From contig NZ_JAEQBB010000007.1 of the NCBI RefSeq assembly GCF_018616375.1, positions 113,223 to 177,222 of the forward strand: 64,000 nt of DNA. The letters are read 5' to 3'. A program made the translations under genes and the position numbers. Shown here in pieces: positions 17,399 to 26,242 of the stretch; positions within the stretch are counted from its first letter, which is position 1, and the number at the start of each line of letters is the position of its first letter. Below the pieces are notes generated by a model. That model was not told where the DNA came from. It made no database searches and saw nothing but the letters and a program-made list of their open reading frames with translations. The stretch is from Exiguobacterium sp. J17977. GTDB taxonomy: Bacteria > Bacillota > Bacilli > Exiguobacteriales > Exiguobacteriaceae.

Positions 17399-17732
17399 TT
17401 TTTTGGGAATGGGTAGACTTAGAAAAATAACTGGATTATACTTTTTTAATATAAGGTCAATAATTTCCTATTTTCATCTATTGTTACAACAATGTTTCGA
17501 GAAAAGAAAAGTGAAAAAATGTTGAAATATAAAGGGGTGGGAAGCCATATAAGGTTTCCCACCCCTTCGTCGTAATAAAAGTGAAATATAACTTTAACAG
17601 GAAAACATTCGACTCTTCGATATAATTAGTCGTGTTGAAACTAAAAAAATAATCGTTCTTGTTACATAGCAAAACGACTGACCTTTAAATAGTATGTAAC
17701 CCCGACCCCCGTCAATAGAAAGGATGTCCCCA
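17399..17732 (+). other. A+T-rich leader region of the cell-wall hydrolase gene
   Basis: No supported gene lies here. It holds a possible WalR-type site (TGTTAC, 5 bp, TGTTTC; 17482-17498; one mismatch to the repeated TGTWAH consensus), a TATAAA at 17528, a very strong hairpin at 17532-17567 and a TATAAT at 17621. Homologous secreted hydrolases belong to the WalR regulon in Bacillus; the site here is only a candidate. Confidence 0.4.
17532..17567. repeat. Perfect inverted repeat (strong hairpin) without U-tract
   Basis: A 12-bp perfect stem AAGGGGTGGGAA / TTCCCACCCCTT is extended by a G-T wobble and two G-C pairs around a 6-nt loop (15 pairs in RNA). Neither flank has a U-run, so it is not a normal terminator. 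It may be part of the mRNA leader of the downstream hydrolase or a dispersed palindrome. Confidence 0.6.
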
Positions 17733-19259
17733 TTGATTAATTGGAAACGCACCGTCTCGACACTCACGCTTAGCGCGCTTCTTCTTGGGACGCACTCGGT
17801 GGCTGATGCCTCGACGTCAATCAAGGAGAAACAAGAACAGCAGAAGAAAGTGCAAGAGCAACGGAATAACGTCAAACAGAACCAATCGAATACGTCTTCG
17901 AAAATTAAGCAAAATAAGAACGAGATCTCGAAAGTTCAAGCAGAAGTCAACAAGATGGATGCTCAACTTCAAGACATCATTAACGATGTCGCGGCGAAAC
18001 GCCAAGAAATCAAGCGCACCGAGTTGAAAATCGAAGACCTCGAGAAAGATATTAAAGGCTATGAGAAGAAGATGAAGGCTCAAGAAGCGATGATGAAAGA
18101 GCGTATGGCCACGATGCAAACAAATGGCGGCGGCTCAATCAACTGGGCTGAGTTCATCTTCGGTTCGAAAAACTTCTCGGACTTGATCACACGGATGATC
18201 ACAGCCGGAACGATTCAACGAAGCGACCAAGAATTGTTTGAAGATTACGAAGCGACGCGTCAATCGTTACAAGAAGCACAAGCGTCATTGAAAGAAGAGC
18301 GCACATCGCTCTTGAAGCAACAAAAAGCGCTAGAAGTGCGTCAAGCTCAACTCGAGAAGACGATGAAACAGCGTGAAGCTCGCATTAAACAGCTCAAAGA
18401 CAAAAACATCGAATTCGAATCGCAAATCTTTGACCTCCAAGAAATCGAAGCAACGTTAATCGCGCAAGAAGAAGCGATTGCGGCTGAGATTGAAGCGCAA
18501 CGTCGTGAGGAAGAAGAAGCGCGTCGTCGTGCTGAAGAGGCGGCTCGTCAAGAAGCGGCCCGTAAGGCTGAAGAAGCTCGTCAAGCAGAAGCGGCGCAAG
18601 CAGCTGCAGCGGCACGTCAAGCAGAAGAAGCAAGAGCGGCAGCAGCTAAAGCCGAAGCAGAACGAGCGGCAGCTCAAAAACAGCAGAACAATAACAATAA
18701 TACCCAGTCATCTGCATCTTCAAACCAGACGACACAAAATAGTACACCGGCACCGAAACCGGCTGCGCCAGCACCAAAACCGGCACCAGCCCCGGCGCCT
18801 AAGCCAGCACCGACGGCACCGACGACGTCAGCTCCGGCACCTTCAGGCGCGATGTTCATTCAACCGACAACAGGACGTTTCTCACAAGGTTGGGGACCGG
18901 CAAGCGGTCAATTCGGCTACACGTTCCATAACGGTGTCGATATCGCCGGACCTGTCGGGACGCCAATCCGTGCCTCGGCAACGGGAACGGTCATCCGTGC
19001 AGGCTGGGGTGGCGCATACGGGAATCACGTCATGATCGCCCACGTCATCAATGGTCAAGTTTGGACGACGGTCTATGCGCACTTGAACTCGGTCTCAGTG
19101 AGCGCCGGTCAACGTGTGACCCAAGGTTCGAACATTGGCGGACTCGGGAATACGGGCAACTCGTCAGGCCCACACCTTCACTTCGAGATTCACCAAGGTA
19201 GCTATTCATACTCAGGAACGAGCGCGGGCAGCACAGTCAACCCACGTCAGTTCTTCTGA
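17733..19259 (+). CDS. Secreted peptidoglycan hydrolase, coiled coil + M23 endopeptidase
   Basis: The protein has 508 residues from a TTG at 17733, chosen because gaaaggatg sits 6 nt upstream; the in-frame ATG at 17724 lies inside that SD. A signal peptide (residues 1-27) is followed by a long coiled coil (about 30-240, PcsB/CwlO type), an Ala/Glu/Arg-rich helix (to about 315), an Asn/Gln then Pro-Ala linker (to about 380), and a C-terminal LytM domain with zinc ligands in HNGVD and GPHLHFE. It should cut peptidoglycan cross-bridges, probably controlled through its coiled coil by an FtsEX-like partner. Ala-rich low-complexity DNA at 18480-18860 is normal for this layout. Confidence 0.87.
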   Translation: MINWKRTVSTLTLSALLLGTHSVADASTSIKEKQEQQKKVQEQRNNVKQNQSNTSSKIKQNKNEISKVQAEVNKMDAQLQDIINDVAAKRQEIKRTELKIEDLEKDIKGYEKKMKAQEAMMKERMATMQTNGGGSINWAEFIFGSKNFSDLITRMITAGTIQRSDQELFEDYEATRQSLQEAQASLKEERTSLLKQQKALEVRQAQLEKTMKQREARIKQLKDKNIEFESQIFDLQEIEATLIAQEEAIAAEIEAQRREEEEARRRAEEAARQEAARKAEEARQAEAAQAAAAARQAEEARAAAAKAEAERAAAQKQQNNNNNTQSSASSNQTTQNSTPAPKPAAPAPKPAPAPAPKPAPTAPTTSAPAPSGAMFIQPTTGRFSQGWGPASGQFGYTFHNGVDIAGPVGTPIRASATGTVIRAGWGGAYGNHVMIAHVINGQVWTTVYAHLNSVSVSAGQRVTQGSNIGGLGNTGNSSGPHLHFEIHQGSYSYSGTSAGSTVNPRQFF

Positions 19260-19264
19260 TGTTC

Positions 19265-19303
19265 AACGAGGACCCGTCAATCGTGACAGGTCCTCGTTTT
19301 GTG
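19265..19303 (+). terminator. Intrinsic terminator
   Basis: AACGAGGACC (19265-19274) pairs with GGTCCTCGTT (19289-19298), followed by TTTGTGT; it ends the hydrolase gene. Confidence 0.85.
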
Positions 19304-19315
19304 TCCCACCAAAAC

Positions 19316-19351
19316 CAAAAATAAGCGCCTATCCGTTGCGGACAGGCGCTT
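19316..19351 (-). terminator. Intrinsic terminator of the amino acid permease gene
   Basis: AAGCGCCT (19323-19330) pairs with AGGCGCTT (19344-19351) with an inner TCCG/CGGA stem; on the minus strand it runs into ATTTTTGG. Confidence 0.8.
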
Positions 19352-19354
19352 GTT

Positions 19355-20716
19355 TCAGTTGGCTTGTTCGATGTCGTCTGATTGATCCTTTGCTTTGCGG
19401 AACCGCTCACGAACGAGATAGATAACGGTCAGTCCGACCAACCATGGAATCCCGAACTTGAGCAAAATATTGAAGTCGGTGAACCATGTCGTGATCATCA
19501 GGCTGAGCAACAGTCCGGCACCGAGTAACGGTAGGAACGGATACCCGATCATGCGGACCGGTAACTTGCGTCCTGTCCATTTCTTGCGGAAGAACAGATG
19601 CGAGACGAATACCATGAACCATGTGAAGATGGCTCCGAACATCGAGATGCCCATCAAGAACGGATACGATGTTTCCATGAACACTTGAAGCAGTGCCGCG
19701 AGAATGATCCCGCCTGTTGAGACGAGCAAGGCAGGCATTGGAATCCCGCTAGCGCTGACTTTCTTAAAGAGTCGTGGAGCATCACCGGCCTCAGCGAGTG
19801 AATACATCATTCGCGTCGACGCGTAGAGCTGGGCGTTCATCGCCGACAAGGCAGCAATCAAGATGACGAAGTTCAAAATGCCAGCAGCGCCAGGCACGTC
19901 AAACTGTTGCATGACGAGAACGAACGGGCTTTGATCGATGCCCGCTTGCTGCCATGGGATGAGCATGAGCATGATGGCGATTGTGACGAGATAAAAGAAT
20001 GTCAACCGGAACACCGTCGCTCGCAACGCTTTCGGTACGGCGCGGTCCGGGTCTTTCGCTTCGCCGGCTGTGACGGCGACAAGCTCGGTCCCGAGGAAAC
20101 TGAAGAGCGAGATGAAAATCGTCACCCACATCCCGTAGAATCCGAAGGCGAAGAAGCCTTCATTCCCGGTCGTAATCGATTCAATTGGTGAACCGGGTTC
20201 GCCGAACAAAGTGGCGGCCCCGAGGACGATGAAGAGAATGATTGCCGTCACTTTGATGAACGATAACCAGTACTCGGTCGTCCCGAACGTATGGACGTGA
20301 CGGGCGTTGACGTAGATGAGCAACCCGCCGAATACGGCGACCCAGACGAATCCGTTCACGTCGGGGAACCAGTACCGCATATAGATGGCGATCGCGCTCA
20401 CTTCGACGCCGATGGCGAGGACGTTGGCGACCCAGTACGAGTAGCGGACCAAAAATCCAGCGAGCGGATGGACATAGCGTTCGGCGATCGTGCCGAACGA
20501 GCCAGAGGTCGGATGGGCGACGGTCATCTCAGCGAGACAGCCCATCAATAACAGGACGATGAACGCCCCGATGGCGTAACTGACGAGCACACTCGGTCCT
20601 GCCGTTTGGATGGCGAGCCCGCTTCCGAGGAAGAGGCCCGTCCCGATGGCGCTACCGAGCGAAATCATCGTCAACTGCCGTGTGGACAGTTCACGTTTTA
20701 ATTTGCTAGTTTCCAA
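19355..20716 (-). CDS. Amino acid permease (APC superfamily, AAT family)
   Basis: The 453-residue protein has twelve predicted membrane helices and the AAT-family N-terminal signature SLGSAIGTGLFLGSG (residues 16-30), with GEAKDPDRAVPKA near residue 220. It is a proton-coupled amino acid importer; the substrate cannot be read from sequence. The start is TTG at 20716, with SD aaaggag 8 nt upstream. A strong minus-strand promoter precedes it (TTGACA at 20787-20782, 18 bp, TATAGT at 20763-20758). Confidence 0.88.
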   Translation of the reverse strand: METSKLKRELSTRQLTMISLGSAIGTGLFLGSGLAIQTAGPSVLVSYAIGAFIVLLLMGCLAEMTVAHPTSGSFGTIAERYVHPLAGFLVRYSYWVANVLAIGVEVSAIAIYMRYWFPDVNGFVWVAVFGGLLIYVNARHVHTFGTTEYWLSFIKVTAIILFIVLGAATLFGEPGSPIESITTGNEGFFAFGFYGMWVTIFISLFSFLGTELVAVTAGEAKDPDRAVPKALRATVFRLTFFYLVTIAIMLMLIPWQQAGIDQSPFVLVMQQFDVPGAAGILNFVILIAALSAMNAQLYASTRMMYSLAEAGDAPRLFKKVSASGIPMPALLVSTGGIILAALLQVFMETSYPFLMGISMFGAIFTWFMVFVSHLFFRKKWTGRKLPVRMIGYPFLPLLGAGLLLSLMITTWFTDFNILLKFGIPWLVGLTVIYLVRERFRKAKDQSDDIEQAN

Positions 20717-20757
20717 AGTTAATTCTCCTTTAGTTGAGTGAAGTGTTGTTGGGGACG

Positions 20758-20787
20758 ACTATAGCAGACAAAAAAATCAAGTGTCAA
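20758..20787 (-). promoter_or_regulatory. Sigma-A promoter of the permease gene
   Basis: Minus strand TTGACA, 18-bp spacer containing T7, then TATAGT, about 40 bp before the TTG start. Confidence 0.75.
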
Positions 20788-20860
20788 CTCACGAAATCGT
20801 AAAAGACGGCATCGATTCGGTCGCACCTATAGAAGCAAAGTTTTTTTTGCACGCTTTTGT

Positions 20861-20889
20861 TTGACAGGAGGGAATCTGCCCTGTATAGT
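20861..20889 (+). promoter_or_regulatory. Sigma-A promoter of the trp operon
   Basis: TTGACA (20861-20866), 17-bp spacer and TATAGT (20884-20889), just upstream of the first T-box leader. Confidence 0.85.
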
Positions 20890-20899
20890 ACGAGTTAAC

Positions 20900-21182
20900 T
20901 TAATTGAAACGAATAAAGGCGTCGACGAAGAGAAGTAACGACGGTCCCCGCATGACAGAGAGCTGATGGTTGGTGCGAATCAGTATGTGGGACGTCGCGA
21001 ATGGACTTCCGAGCTCTAAACCGAAACTTCTAGTAGGCTTTAGCGGGTCACCCACCGTTACCATGGGAAAGCGGATGTTTGTCCGTGAAGTGGGTTCTAC
21101 GGAACCAACGAAGGTGGCACCACGGGGTTACTCGTCCTTCTCATAGCGCAAGCTATGAGTCGGGCGGGTAACCCTTTTTCGT
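20900..21182 (+). promoter_or_regulatory. T-box riboswitch 1 (tRNA-Trp)
   Basis: Stem I starts with GAAGAGAAGTAA near 20928 and closes through CGACG/CGTCG. The specifier loop reads GAA-TGG-A with the Trp codon TGG at 21002-21004 followed by a purine. The T-box motif (ggTGGCAcc, about 21110-21125) has the UGGN bulge UGGC, matching a G73 discriminator as in bacterial tRNA-Trp. The terminator GGGTTACTCGTCC with GGGCGGGTAACCC and T5 ends at about 21180. Uncharged tRNA-Trp should favour the antiterminator. Confidence 0.92.
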
Positions 21183-21194
21183 TTCAACACATCA

Positions 21195-21445
21195 AAAATC
21201 AGTGATTGAGAAGAGTAGCGTGAACAAGTCTCGTTCAGAGAGCCGGGGGTGGTGGGATCCCGGCCGAGGCCGTCACGTGAATGGGCTCATGAGAGCATGG
21301 CTGAATCAAGTAGGCTGTGACGGTTTCCTCCGTTATCGGGATACGATGTGATAGCATCGGAAAGTGGGATCAATCGATCCAACGAGAGGTGGCACCGCGG
21401 TCCAAACCGTCCTCCATACGACAGACGTCGTATGGAGTTTTTTTA
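21195..21445 (+). promoter_or_regulatory. T-box riboswitch 2 (tRNA-Trp), in tandem
   Basis: This is a second full T-box between the first terminator and trpD. Stem I has GAAGAGTAG and closing CGTGA/TCACG. The specifier loop reads GAA-TGG-G with TGG at 21282-21284. The T-box motif gaggTGGCACCGCGG (21386-21400) again has UGGC. The terminator CTCCATACGAC (21412-21422) with GTCGTATGGAG (21427-21437) is followed by T7. The two leaders are not near-identical copies, so this is not a very recent duplication. Confidence 0.93.
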
Positions 21446-21473
21446 TACCCAAAATGCTTGAGGAGGAACGGAC

Positions 21474-22463
21474 ATGTTAACACGACTATTGACGAACCCA
21501 TTGACGACGAACGAAATGAAACTGGCGGCGGCCGAGCTGTTCCAAGCCGACGAAGCACAAATCACCGAGGTGTTACTCGCCATGAAAGCGCGCGGTGAGA
21601 CGGCCGAGGAGATGGCCGGACTCGCTGACTACATCCGTGAGGCGGCGACGTTCCCTGAGACGACGCTCCCTGTGCTCGACGTCTGTGGCACGGGCGGGGA
21701 CGGGGCGAACACGTTCAATATCAGCTCGACGGTCGCGTTCGTCTTAGCGGGATTAGAGATCCCGGTCGCCAAACATGGGAATCGCAGCGTGTCGAGCCGG
21801 TCAGGCAGTGCCGACGTCCTCGAGTCGTTGAATATCCCCATCGTCCAAAGTCAGGAGGCGATGCTCGCCGACCTCGAGCGGACGAACTTGAGCTTCTTGT
21901 TCGCCCAACATATCCATCCGGTCATGAAACACGTCATGCCGGTCCGGAAACGACTGGCGACGGCGACCATCTTCAATCAAATCGGTCCGTTGACGAACCC
22001 GCTCAAGCCGAAGCGTCAATTGATTGGCGTGTACCACCCATCGCTCATTGAGAAGATGGCGACGGCGATGCGCCACCTCGGTGTCGAGCGTGGCATGGTC
22101 GTCCATGGGGCAGGCGGGCTGGACGAAGCGAGCCTCGCCGGACGAAACGACGTCTTGTTCTTCAACGGTGACAAAGTGGCCCGTTACACGGTCGACCCGC
22201 GCGACGTCGGATTGATGCGAGCACCACTCTCGGCGCTGCAAGGCGGAACACCAGCTGAGAACGCTGCGACGCTCCTCGCCGTCTTGAACGGAGAGAAGGG
22301 ACCGGCACGGGATGTCGTCTTATTGAACGCCGCGCTCGCCCTTTGCACGTACGGAAGCGTCCAGACGCTTCGCGAAGGTGTCGCCGTGGCAACGGCAAGC
22401 ATTGATGAAGGACACGCCATCCGCGTGCTTAAACAACTACAACGAACGGAGGTCGGCGCATGA
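21474..22463 (+). CDS. trpD: Anthranilate phosphoribosyltransferase
   Basis: The 329-residue enzyme joins anthranilate to PRPP in tryptophan synthesis. Visible motifs are the glycine-rich PRPP loop DVCGTGGDGANTFNIS near residue 67, KHGNRSVSSRSGSADVLE near 97 and IGPLTNPL near 170. SD gaggaggaacgg supports the ATG. It is the first gene of trpDCFBA and overlaps trpC by 4 bp. No trpE or trpG stands before it, so anthranilate synthase must be encoded elsewhere or be absent. Confidence 0.96.
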   Translation: MLTRLLTNPLTTNEMKLAAAELFQADEAQITEVLLAMKARGETAEEMAGLADYIREAATFPETTLPVLDVCGTGGDGANTFNISSTVAFVLAGLEIPVAKHGNRSVSSRSGSADVLESLNIPIVQSQEAMLADLERTNLSFLFAQHIHPVMKHVMPVRKRLATATIFNQIGPLTNPLKPKRQLIGVYHPSLIEKMATAMRHLGVERGMVVHGAGGLDEASLAGRNDVLFFNGDKVARYTVDPRDVGLMRAPLSALQGGTPAENAATLLAVLNGEKGPARDVVLLNAALALCTYGSVQTLREGVAVATASIDEGHAIRVLKQLQRTEVGA

Positions 22464-23221
22464 GCTACTTGACGAAAATCATCGGAACGAAAATCGAAGA
22501 GGTCAATCAACTAGAAGATATCGAGGTGACGCGGTCGACAGCCATTTCTTTACCGGATTTAATGAAGGACGGCTTCCATGTTATCGCCGAAATTAAGCGG
22601 GCATCCCCGTCAAAAGGGGTGATACGCGAGGAAGTAGATGTCGTGAGTCGGGCCCGCACGTATGAACAAGCAGGGGCGACGATGATTTCGGTTTTGACGG
22701 ATGCAACGTATTTCAAAGGGTCATTCGATGATTTGCGTGATGTCGCGGCCGCTGTCGAGATCCCGGTCCTCTGCAAAGACTTCATCATCGACGAACGACA
22801 GCTTGACCGGGCCAAAGCGGCCGGGGCGAGTGCGGCACTGTTGATCGTCGCGGCGCTCCATCCGAGCAGGCTCCATACGTTAAAACAGTATGCGCGGTCC
22901 ATCGGCCTCGACGTGCTCGTCGAAGTGCACGATGAGGCCGAGCTCCAGACGGCGCTCGAACTCGGCGATGTGTTGATTGGCATCAACAATCGAAACTTGA
23001 AGACGTTCGAGGTCTCGCTCGATACGTCGGTCGATTTGATGACGAAGTATCCCGATGTCGCTTTCGTCAGCGAGAGCGGCGTCAGCACGGGCGAGGCGGC
23101 CCGTCGGCTACAGACAGCCGGGGCCCGAGCGATTCTCGTTGGGGAGGCGCTCATGCGACAGGACGACCCGACAGCCTTAATCGAGGAGTTGACGTCATGT
23201 TCGTTAAAATATGTGGATTGA
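22460..23221 (+). CDS. trpC: Indole-3-glycerol phosphate synthase
   Basis: The 253-residue TIM-barrel enzyme closes the indole ring. It has the family signature IAEIKRASPSKGVI near residues 44-57, the catalytic lysine in CKDFIID near 108, GINNRNLKTF near 175 and VSESGVST near 205. The ATG overlaps the trpD stop (4 bp), with SD gaggtcgg inside trpD. Its end overlaps trpF by 25 bp. Confidence 0.96.
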   Translation: MSYLTKIIGTKIEEVNQLEDIEVTRSTAISLPDLMKDGFHVIAEIKRASPSKGVIREEVDVVSRARTYEQAGATMISVLTDATYFKGSFDDLRDVAAAVEIPVLCKDFIIDERQLDRAKAAGASAALLIVAALHPSRLHTLKQYARSIGLDVLVEVHDEAELQTALELGDVLIGINNRNLKTFEVSLDTSVDLMTKYPDVAFVSESGVSTGEAARRLQTAGARAILVGEALMRQDDPTALIEELTSCSLKYVD

Positions 23222-23769
23222 CGACGGAGGCAAGTGTCACGACGGCGGTCGAGGCCGGAGCGGACGCCATCGGCTTCGTCTTCGCGGACAGCCCGCGCCA
23301 AATCGATTGCGTGACGGCGCAGCGGTTGCGTCAATTGATTCCTGACGAGGTCCGGGTCGTCGGTGTGTTTCTCGACCCGGACGTCGAGACGGTTCGTGCC
23401 GCCGTCGCTTGTGGATTGACCGACATTCAGTTGCACCGCCGGACACGGCCGCTTGATACGTTCCGGCAATTCGGTCTCCCGATTATTGAAGCGAGTCACC
23501 AGTCAGAGGCCGACGTCATTTTACTCGACGCGCCGACACCGGGCAGCGGGAAGACGCTCGATTGGGCGACGCTCGAACGGCCGCAGCAGACGTTTTGGCT
23601 CGCCGGTGGATTGAACGTCGACAATGTCGGTGCGGCGATTCGCGCCATGCGACCGGACGGTGTCGATGTCTCGAGCGGTGTGGAGACGAACGGACAGAAA
23701 GATCACGATAAGATTCGCGCGTTCATCCGACGCGCCAAGGAGGAAGCATCATGTATACACAACCAGTGA
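23197..23769 (+). CDS. trpF: Phosphoribosylanthranilate isomerase
   Basis: The 190-residue TIM barrel has the catalytic Cys in VKICGLT (residues 3-9), GFVFADSPR near 27, a catalytic Asp in LLDAP near 110 and the phosphate loop GVDVSSGVE near 155. It performs the Amadori step between TrpD and TrpC. Its ATG lies inside trpC and its end overlaps trpB by 19 bp, so the operon is tightly coupled. It is slightly shorter than the usual ~200 residues because the loop after the QLH segment near residue 70 is compressed. Confidence 0.94.
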   Translation: MFVKICGLTTEASVTTAVEAGADAIGFVFADSPRQIDCVTAQRLRQLIPDEVRVVGVFLDPDVETVRAAVACGLTDIQLHRRTRPLDTFRQFGLPIIEASHQSEADVILLDAPTPGSGKTLDWATLERPQQTFWLAGGLNVDNVGAAIRAMRPDGVDVSSGVETNGQKDHDKIRAFIRRAKEEASCIHNQ

Positions 23770-24932
23770 ACGGAAAGTTTGGCCCATACGGTGGAAAATA
23801 TATCCCGGAGACGCTCATGCAAGCGGTCGAAGAGCTCGAGGTGGCTTACGAGGAAGCAAAACAAGACCCTGAATTCCAGGAACGCTTCAACGATCTCCTC
23901 AGCGAGTACGTCGGTCGCGAGACGCCGCTCTATTATGCGGAGAACATGAGCCGTCGCCTCGGGACGAACGTCTATTTGAAACGAGAAGACTTGAACCATA
24001 CCGGTGCCCATAAAATTAACAACACGATTGGCCAGGCGCTCCTCGCCAAACGAATGGGCAAACGAAAAGTCGTCGCCGAAACAGGGGCCGGACAGCACGG
24101 GGTTGCCACGGCGACGGTATGTGCATTGCTCAATCTCGAATGTACGATTTTCATGGGTGAGGTCGACGTCGAACGTCAAGAATTGAACGTGTTTCGGATG
24201 GAACTGCTCGGTGCGACCGTCGTCCCCGTCAAATCGGGAAGTCGGACATTGAAAGATGCCGTCAACGAGGCGCTCCGGTACTGGGTCAAACATGTCGATG
24301 ACACGCACTACGTGATGGGATCGGTGCTCGGCCCGCACCCGTTCCCGACGATGGTACGTGATTTCCAAAGTGTCATCGGGACGGAGACACGCCGCCAAGT
24401 GCTCGAGAAGACCGGTCGTCTCCCTGACGCGGTCGTCGCCTGCGTCGGTGGCGGCAGCAACGCGATGGGGATGTTCTATCCGTTCTTGAATGACGAAACG
24501 GTCGCCTTATATGGTGTCGAGGCGGCAGGGAGCGGTGTCGATACGGATAAGCATGCGGCGACGCTCACGAAAGGCGAGGTCGGGGTGCTTCACGGCTCGC
24601 TCATGTACGTGCTCCAGGACGCGGCCGGGCAAATCCAGGAAGCCCACTCGATTTCGGCCGGACTCGATTATCCGGGTGTCGGGCCGGAACACAGCTTCTT
24701 GAAAGATATCGAACGGGTCCGCTACGCGGCGGTCACGGATGAGGACGCACTCGCAGCCTGCATGTCGCTCAGTCGCCAAGAAGGCATTATTCCGGCGCTT
24801 GAATCATCTCACGCGCTCGCCTATGCGGAGACGCTCGCACAAACCATGGACAAAGACGACGTGCTCGTCATCTGTCTATCTGGTCGCGGGGATAAGGATG
24901 TCCATACGATTCGAGAAAGGGTGACCCAATGA
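23751..24932 (+). CDS. trpB: Tryptophan synthase beta chain
   Basis: The 393-residue PLP enzyme condenses indole with serine. It shows [13 protein letters not shown] at the N-terminus, the PLP lysine in [10 protein letters not shown] near residue 87, [11 protein letters not shown] near 109, the phosphate-binding [10 protein letters not shown] near 230 and CLSGRGDKD near 375. It pairs with TrpA, whose start overlaps its end by 4 bp, to form the indole-channelling complex. SD aaggaggaag lies in trpF. Confidence 0.97.
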   Translation: MYTQPVNGKFGPYGGKYIPETLMQAVEELEVAYEEAKQDPEFQERFNDLLSEYVGRETPLYYAENMSRRLGTNVYLKREDLNHTGAHKINNTIGQALLAKRMGKRKVVAETGAGQHGVATATVCALLNLECTIFMGEVDVERQELNVFRMELLGATVVPVKSGSRTLKDAVNEALRYWVKHVDDTHYVMGSVLGPHPFPTMVRDFQSVIGTETRRQVLEKTGRLPDAVVACVGGGSNAMGMFYPFLNDETVALYGVEAAGSGVDTDKHAATLTKGEVGVLHGSLMYVLQDAAGQIQEAHSISAGLDYPGVGPEHSFLKDIERVRYAAVTDEDALAACMSLSRQEGIIPALESSHALAYAETLAQTMDKDDVLVICLSGRGDKDVHTIRERVTQ

Positions 24933-25708
24933 TGAGATTAGATGAAGCGATTCGACAGCGTAGCGAGGGGACGGCGTTCGTCCCCTACATCATGGCCGGG
25001 GACGGCGGGCTCGATCAGTTGATTCCGACGATTGAACGGCTAGAGGCGATGGGGGCGACGGCCATCGAACTCGGTATCCCGTTCTCCGACCCGGTCGCAG
25101 ACGGTCCCATCATCGAGGCGGCTGGAATGCGTGCCCTCGAACAAGGGGTGACGTTGACGGACGTGTTGAACCGTTTAATAGAAGGAACGGGTCGTTTTTC
25201 GGTACCGATTGTCCTCATGACGTACTTGAATCCGGTGTTCCGGTTCGGGGTCGAGCGCTTCTTCGAACGAGCGGCAGCTTCTGGGGTCAGCGGTGTCATC
25301 ATTCCCGATTTGCCGTTTGAAGAGAGCCTCGATTTGTTCGCCGGTATCAATCGTCACGAAGTCGCGGTCGTACCGCTCGTCACGTTGACGAGCAGTCAGA
25401 CTCGCATCGACACGATTCTGGCTCAGGCGGAAGGATTCGTCTATGCGGTGACGCTCAAAGGCACGACCGGGAAGACGGATGTGTTCCCGGAAGAGTTACT
25501 CGACCATTTGCGTTCGTTGTCTGAGCGGTCACCGGTGCCGGTGCTCGCCGGATTCGGGGTCCATCGCACCGATCAGGTTCGGACGCTCGGGGCGGCCTGT
25601 GACGGGGTCGTCGTCGGCAGTTTTATCGTCGAGGCGCTTCATGCGGGGCGTGAGCAGGACGTGGCCACGTTGATTGCATCAGCGCGGACGGTCAGTGCAA
25701 AAAAATAA
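24929..25708 (+). CDS. trpA: Tryptophan synthase alpha chain
   Basis: The 259-residue TIM barrel cleaves indole-3-glycerol phosphate to indole. It contains the catalytic Glu in [14 protein letters not shown] near residue 49 and the catalytic Asp in IIPDLPFEE near 130, with the phosphate-binding GFGVH near 208. It is the last gene of trpDCFBA, followed by a palindromic terminator shared with hsp20. Confidence 0.96.
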   Translation: MMRLDEAIRQRSEGTAFVPYIMAGDGGLDQLIPTIERLEAMGATAIELGIPFSDPVADGPIIEAAGMRALEQGVTLTDVLNRLIEGTGRFSVPIVLMTYLNPVFRFGVERFFERAAASGVSGVIIPDLPFEESLDLFAGINRHEVAVVPLVTLTSSQTRIDTILAQAEGFVYAVTLKGTTGKTDVFPEELLDHLRSLSERSPVPVLAGFGVHRTDQVRTLGAACDGVVVGSFIVEALHAGREQDVATLIASARTVSAKK

Positions 25709-25735
25709 GGATCGTGCCTCGGCACGATCCTTATT
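25704..25735. terminator. Bidirectional intrinsic terminator (trpA / hsp20)
   Basis: Perfect 15-bp stem (25704-25718 with 25721-25735) and a 2-nt gap; A-tract to the left, T-rich to the right. It abuts the stop codon of the Hsp20 gene. Confidence 0.85.
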
Positions 25736-26178
25736 CATTCCTCGATTTCGACGGTGCGGGTACTCGACCCGTCATCGGCTTTCGGAACGGTCAAGTGGAG
25801 CACGCCGTCCGAGAGTTTTGCTTTGATGGCATCTTCTTTCACGTTCGGCAGATAAAGTGAACGTTGCATCGATGTGACGCGGCGTTCCCGATAGACATAG
25901 TCCTTGTCTTCTGCTTTCTCTTCACGTTGGTCGACCGAGAGGACGAGGTAGTCTTTATCGTAGCGGATGTGGATGTTGTCTTTTTTGATGCCGGGCATCT
26001 CCGCCTCGATGACGTATTGGCCGTCCTGGTCCCGGACGTCGAGCTTGAACGAGTCGAGGAACGACGTCGCGCCGTCTTTCGGATCGAACAGTTGATTCAT
26101 CCGATCAAAGACGTCGCCGAACAAATCTTTGCGCAATCGATCGAGCTCGTTCTTCCGGAATGGCGTCAAATCAAACAT
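25735..26178 (-). CDS. Small heat shock protein (Hsp20 / alpha-crystallin)
   Basis: The 147-residue protein has a short N-terminal arm and a complete alpha-crystallin domain (about residues 40-140) with the A-x-x-x-n-GVL signature seen as KLSDGVLHLTVPK near residue 125. It is an ATP-independent holdase chaperone. SD aaggaggga precedes the ATG. A 22-bp perfect hairpin ends only a few bases before that SD. No CIRCE element is visible. Confidence 0.92.
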   Translation of the reverse strand: MFDLTPFRKNELDRLRKDLFGDVFDRMNQLFDPKDGATSFLDSFKLDVRDQDGQYVIEAEMPGIKKDNIHIRYDKDYLVLSVDQREEKAEDKDYVYRERRVTSMQRSLYLPNVKEDAIKAKLSDGVLHLTVPKADDGSSTRTVEIEE

Positions 26179-26194
26179 ACGAATCCCTCCTTAC

Positions 26195-26242
26195 AAAAAC
26201 GGACACAGTAGAAGTGTTGTCACTTCTACTGTGTCCGTTTTT
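26195..26242 (-). terminator. 22-bp perfect hairpin between antiporter gene and hsp20
   Basis: A 22-bp perfect stem (26195-26216 with 26221-26242) has a 4-nt loop and, on the minus strand, a GTTTTT tail running straight into the hsp20 SD. It looks like the terminator of the antiporter gene. Because no good promoter is seen between it and hsp20, it may also act as a leader element of hsp20. Confidence 0.75.

Noticed and set aside
17484..17672. 61-codon minus-strand frame in the hydrolase leader
   Set aside because: It runs through the strong hairpin and the A+T-rich promoter region, has no SD and shows biased aromatic composition.
18480..18860. Low-complexity repeats as possible minisatellite or mobile DNA
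   Set aside because: They encode the helical Ala/Glu segment and Pro-Ala linker expected in this hydrolase class.
18478..19035. 185-codon Arg/His/Gln-rich frame inside the M23 hydrolase gene
   Set aside because: It is a frame shadow of the Ala/Glu-rich repeat and Pro-rich linker, with no SD.
22507..23499. 330-codon open frame antisense to trpC/trpF
   Set aside because: It lies wholly opposite two well-conserved trp genes, has no SD and no recognisable domain; long antisense frames are common in this codon bias.
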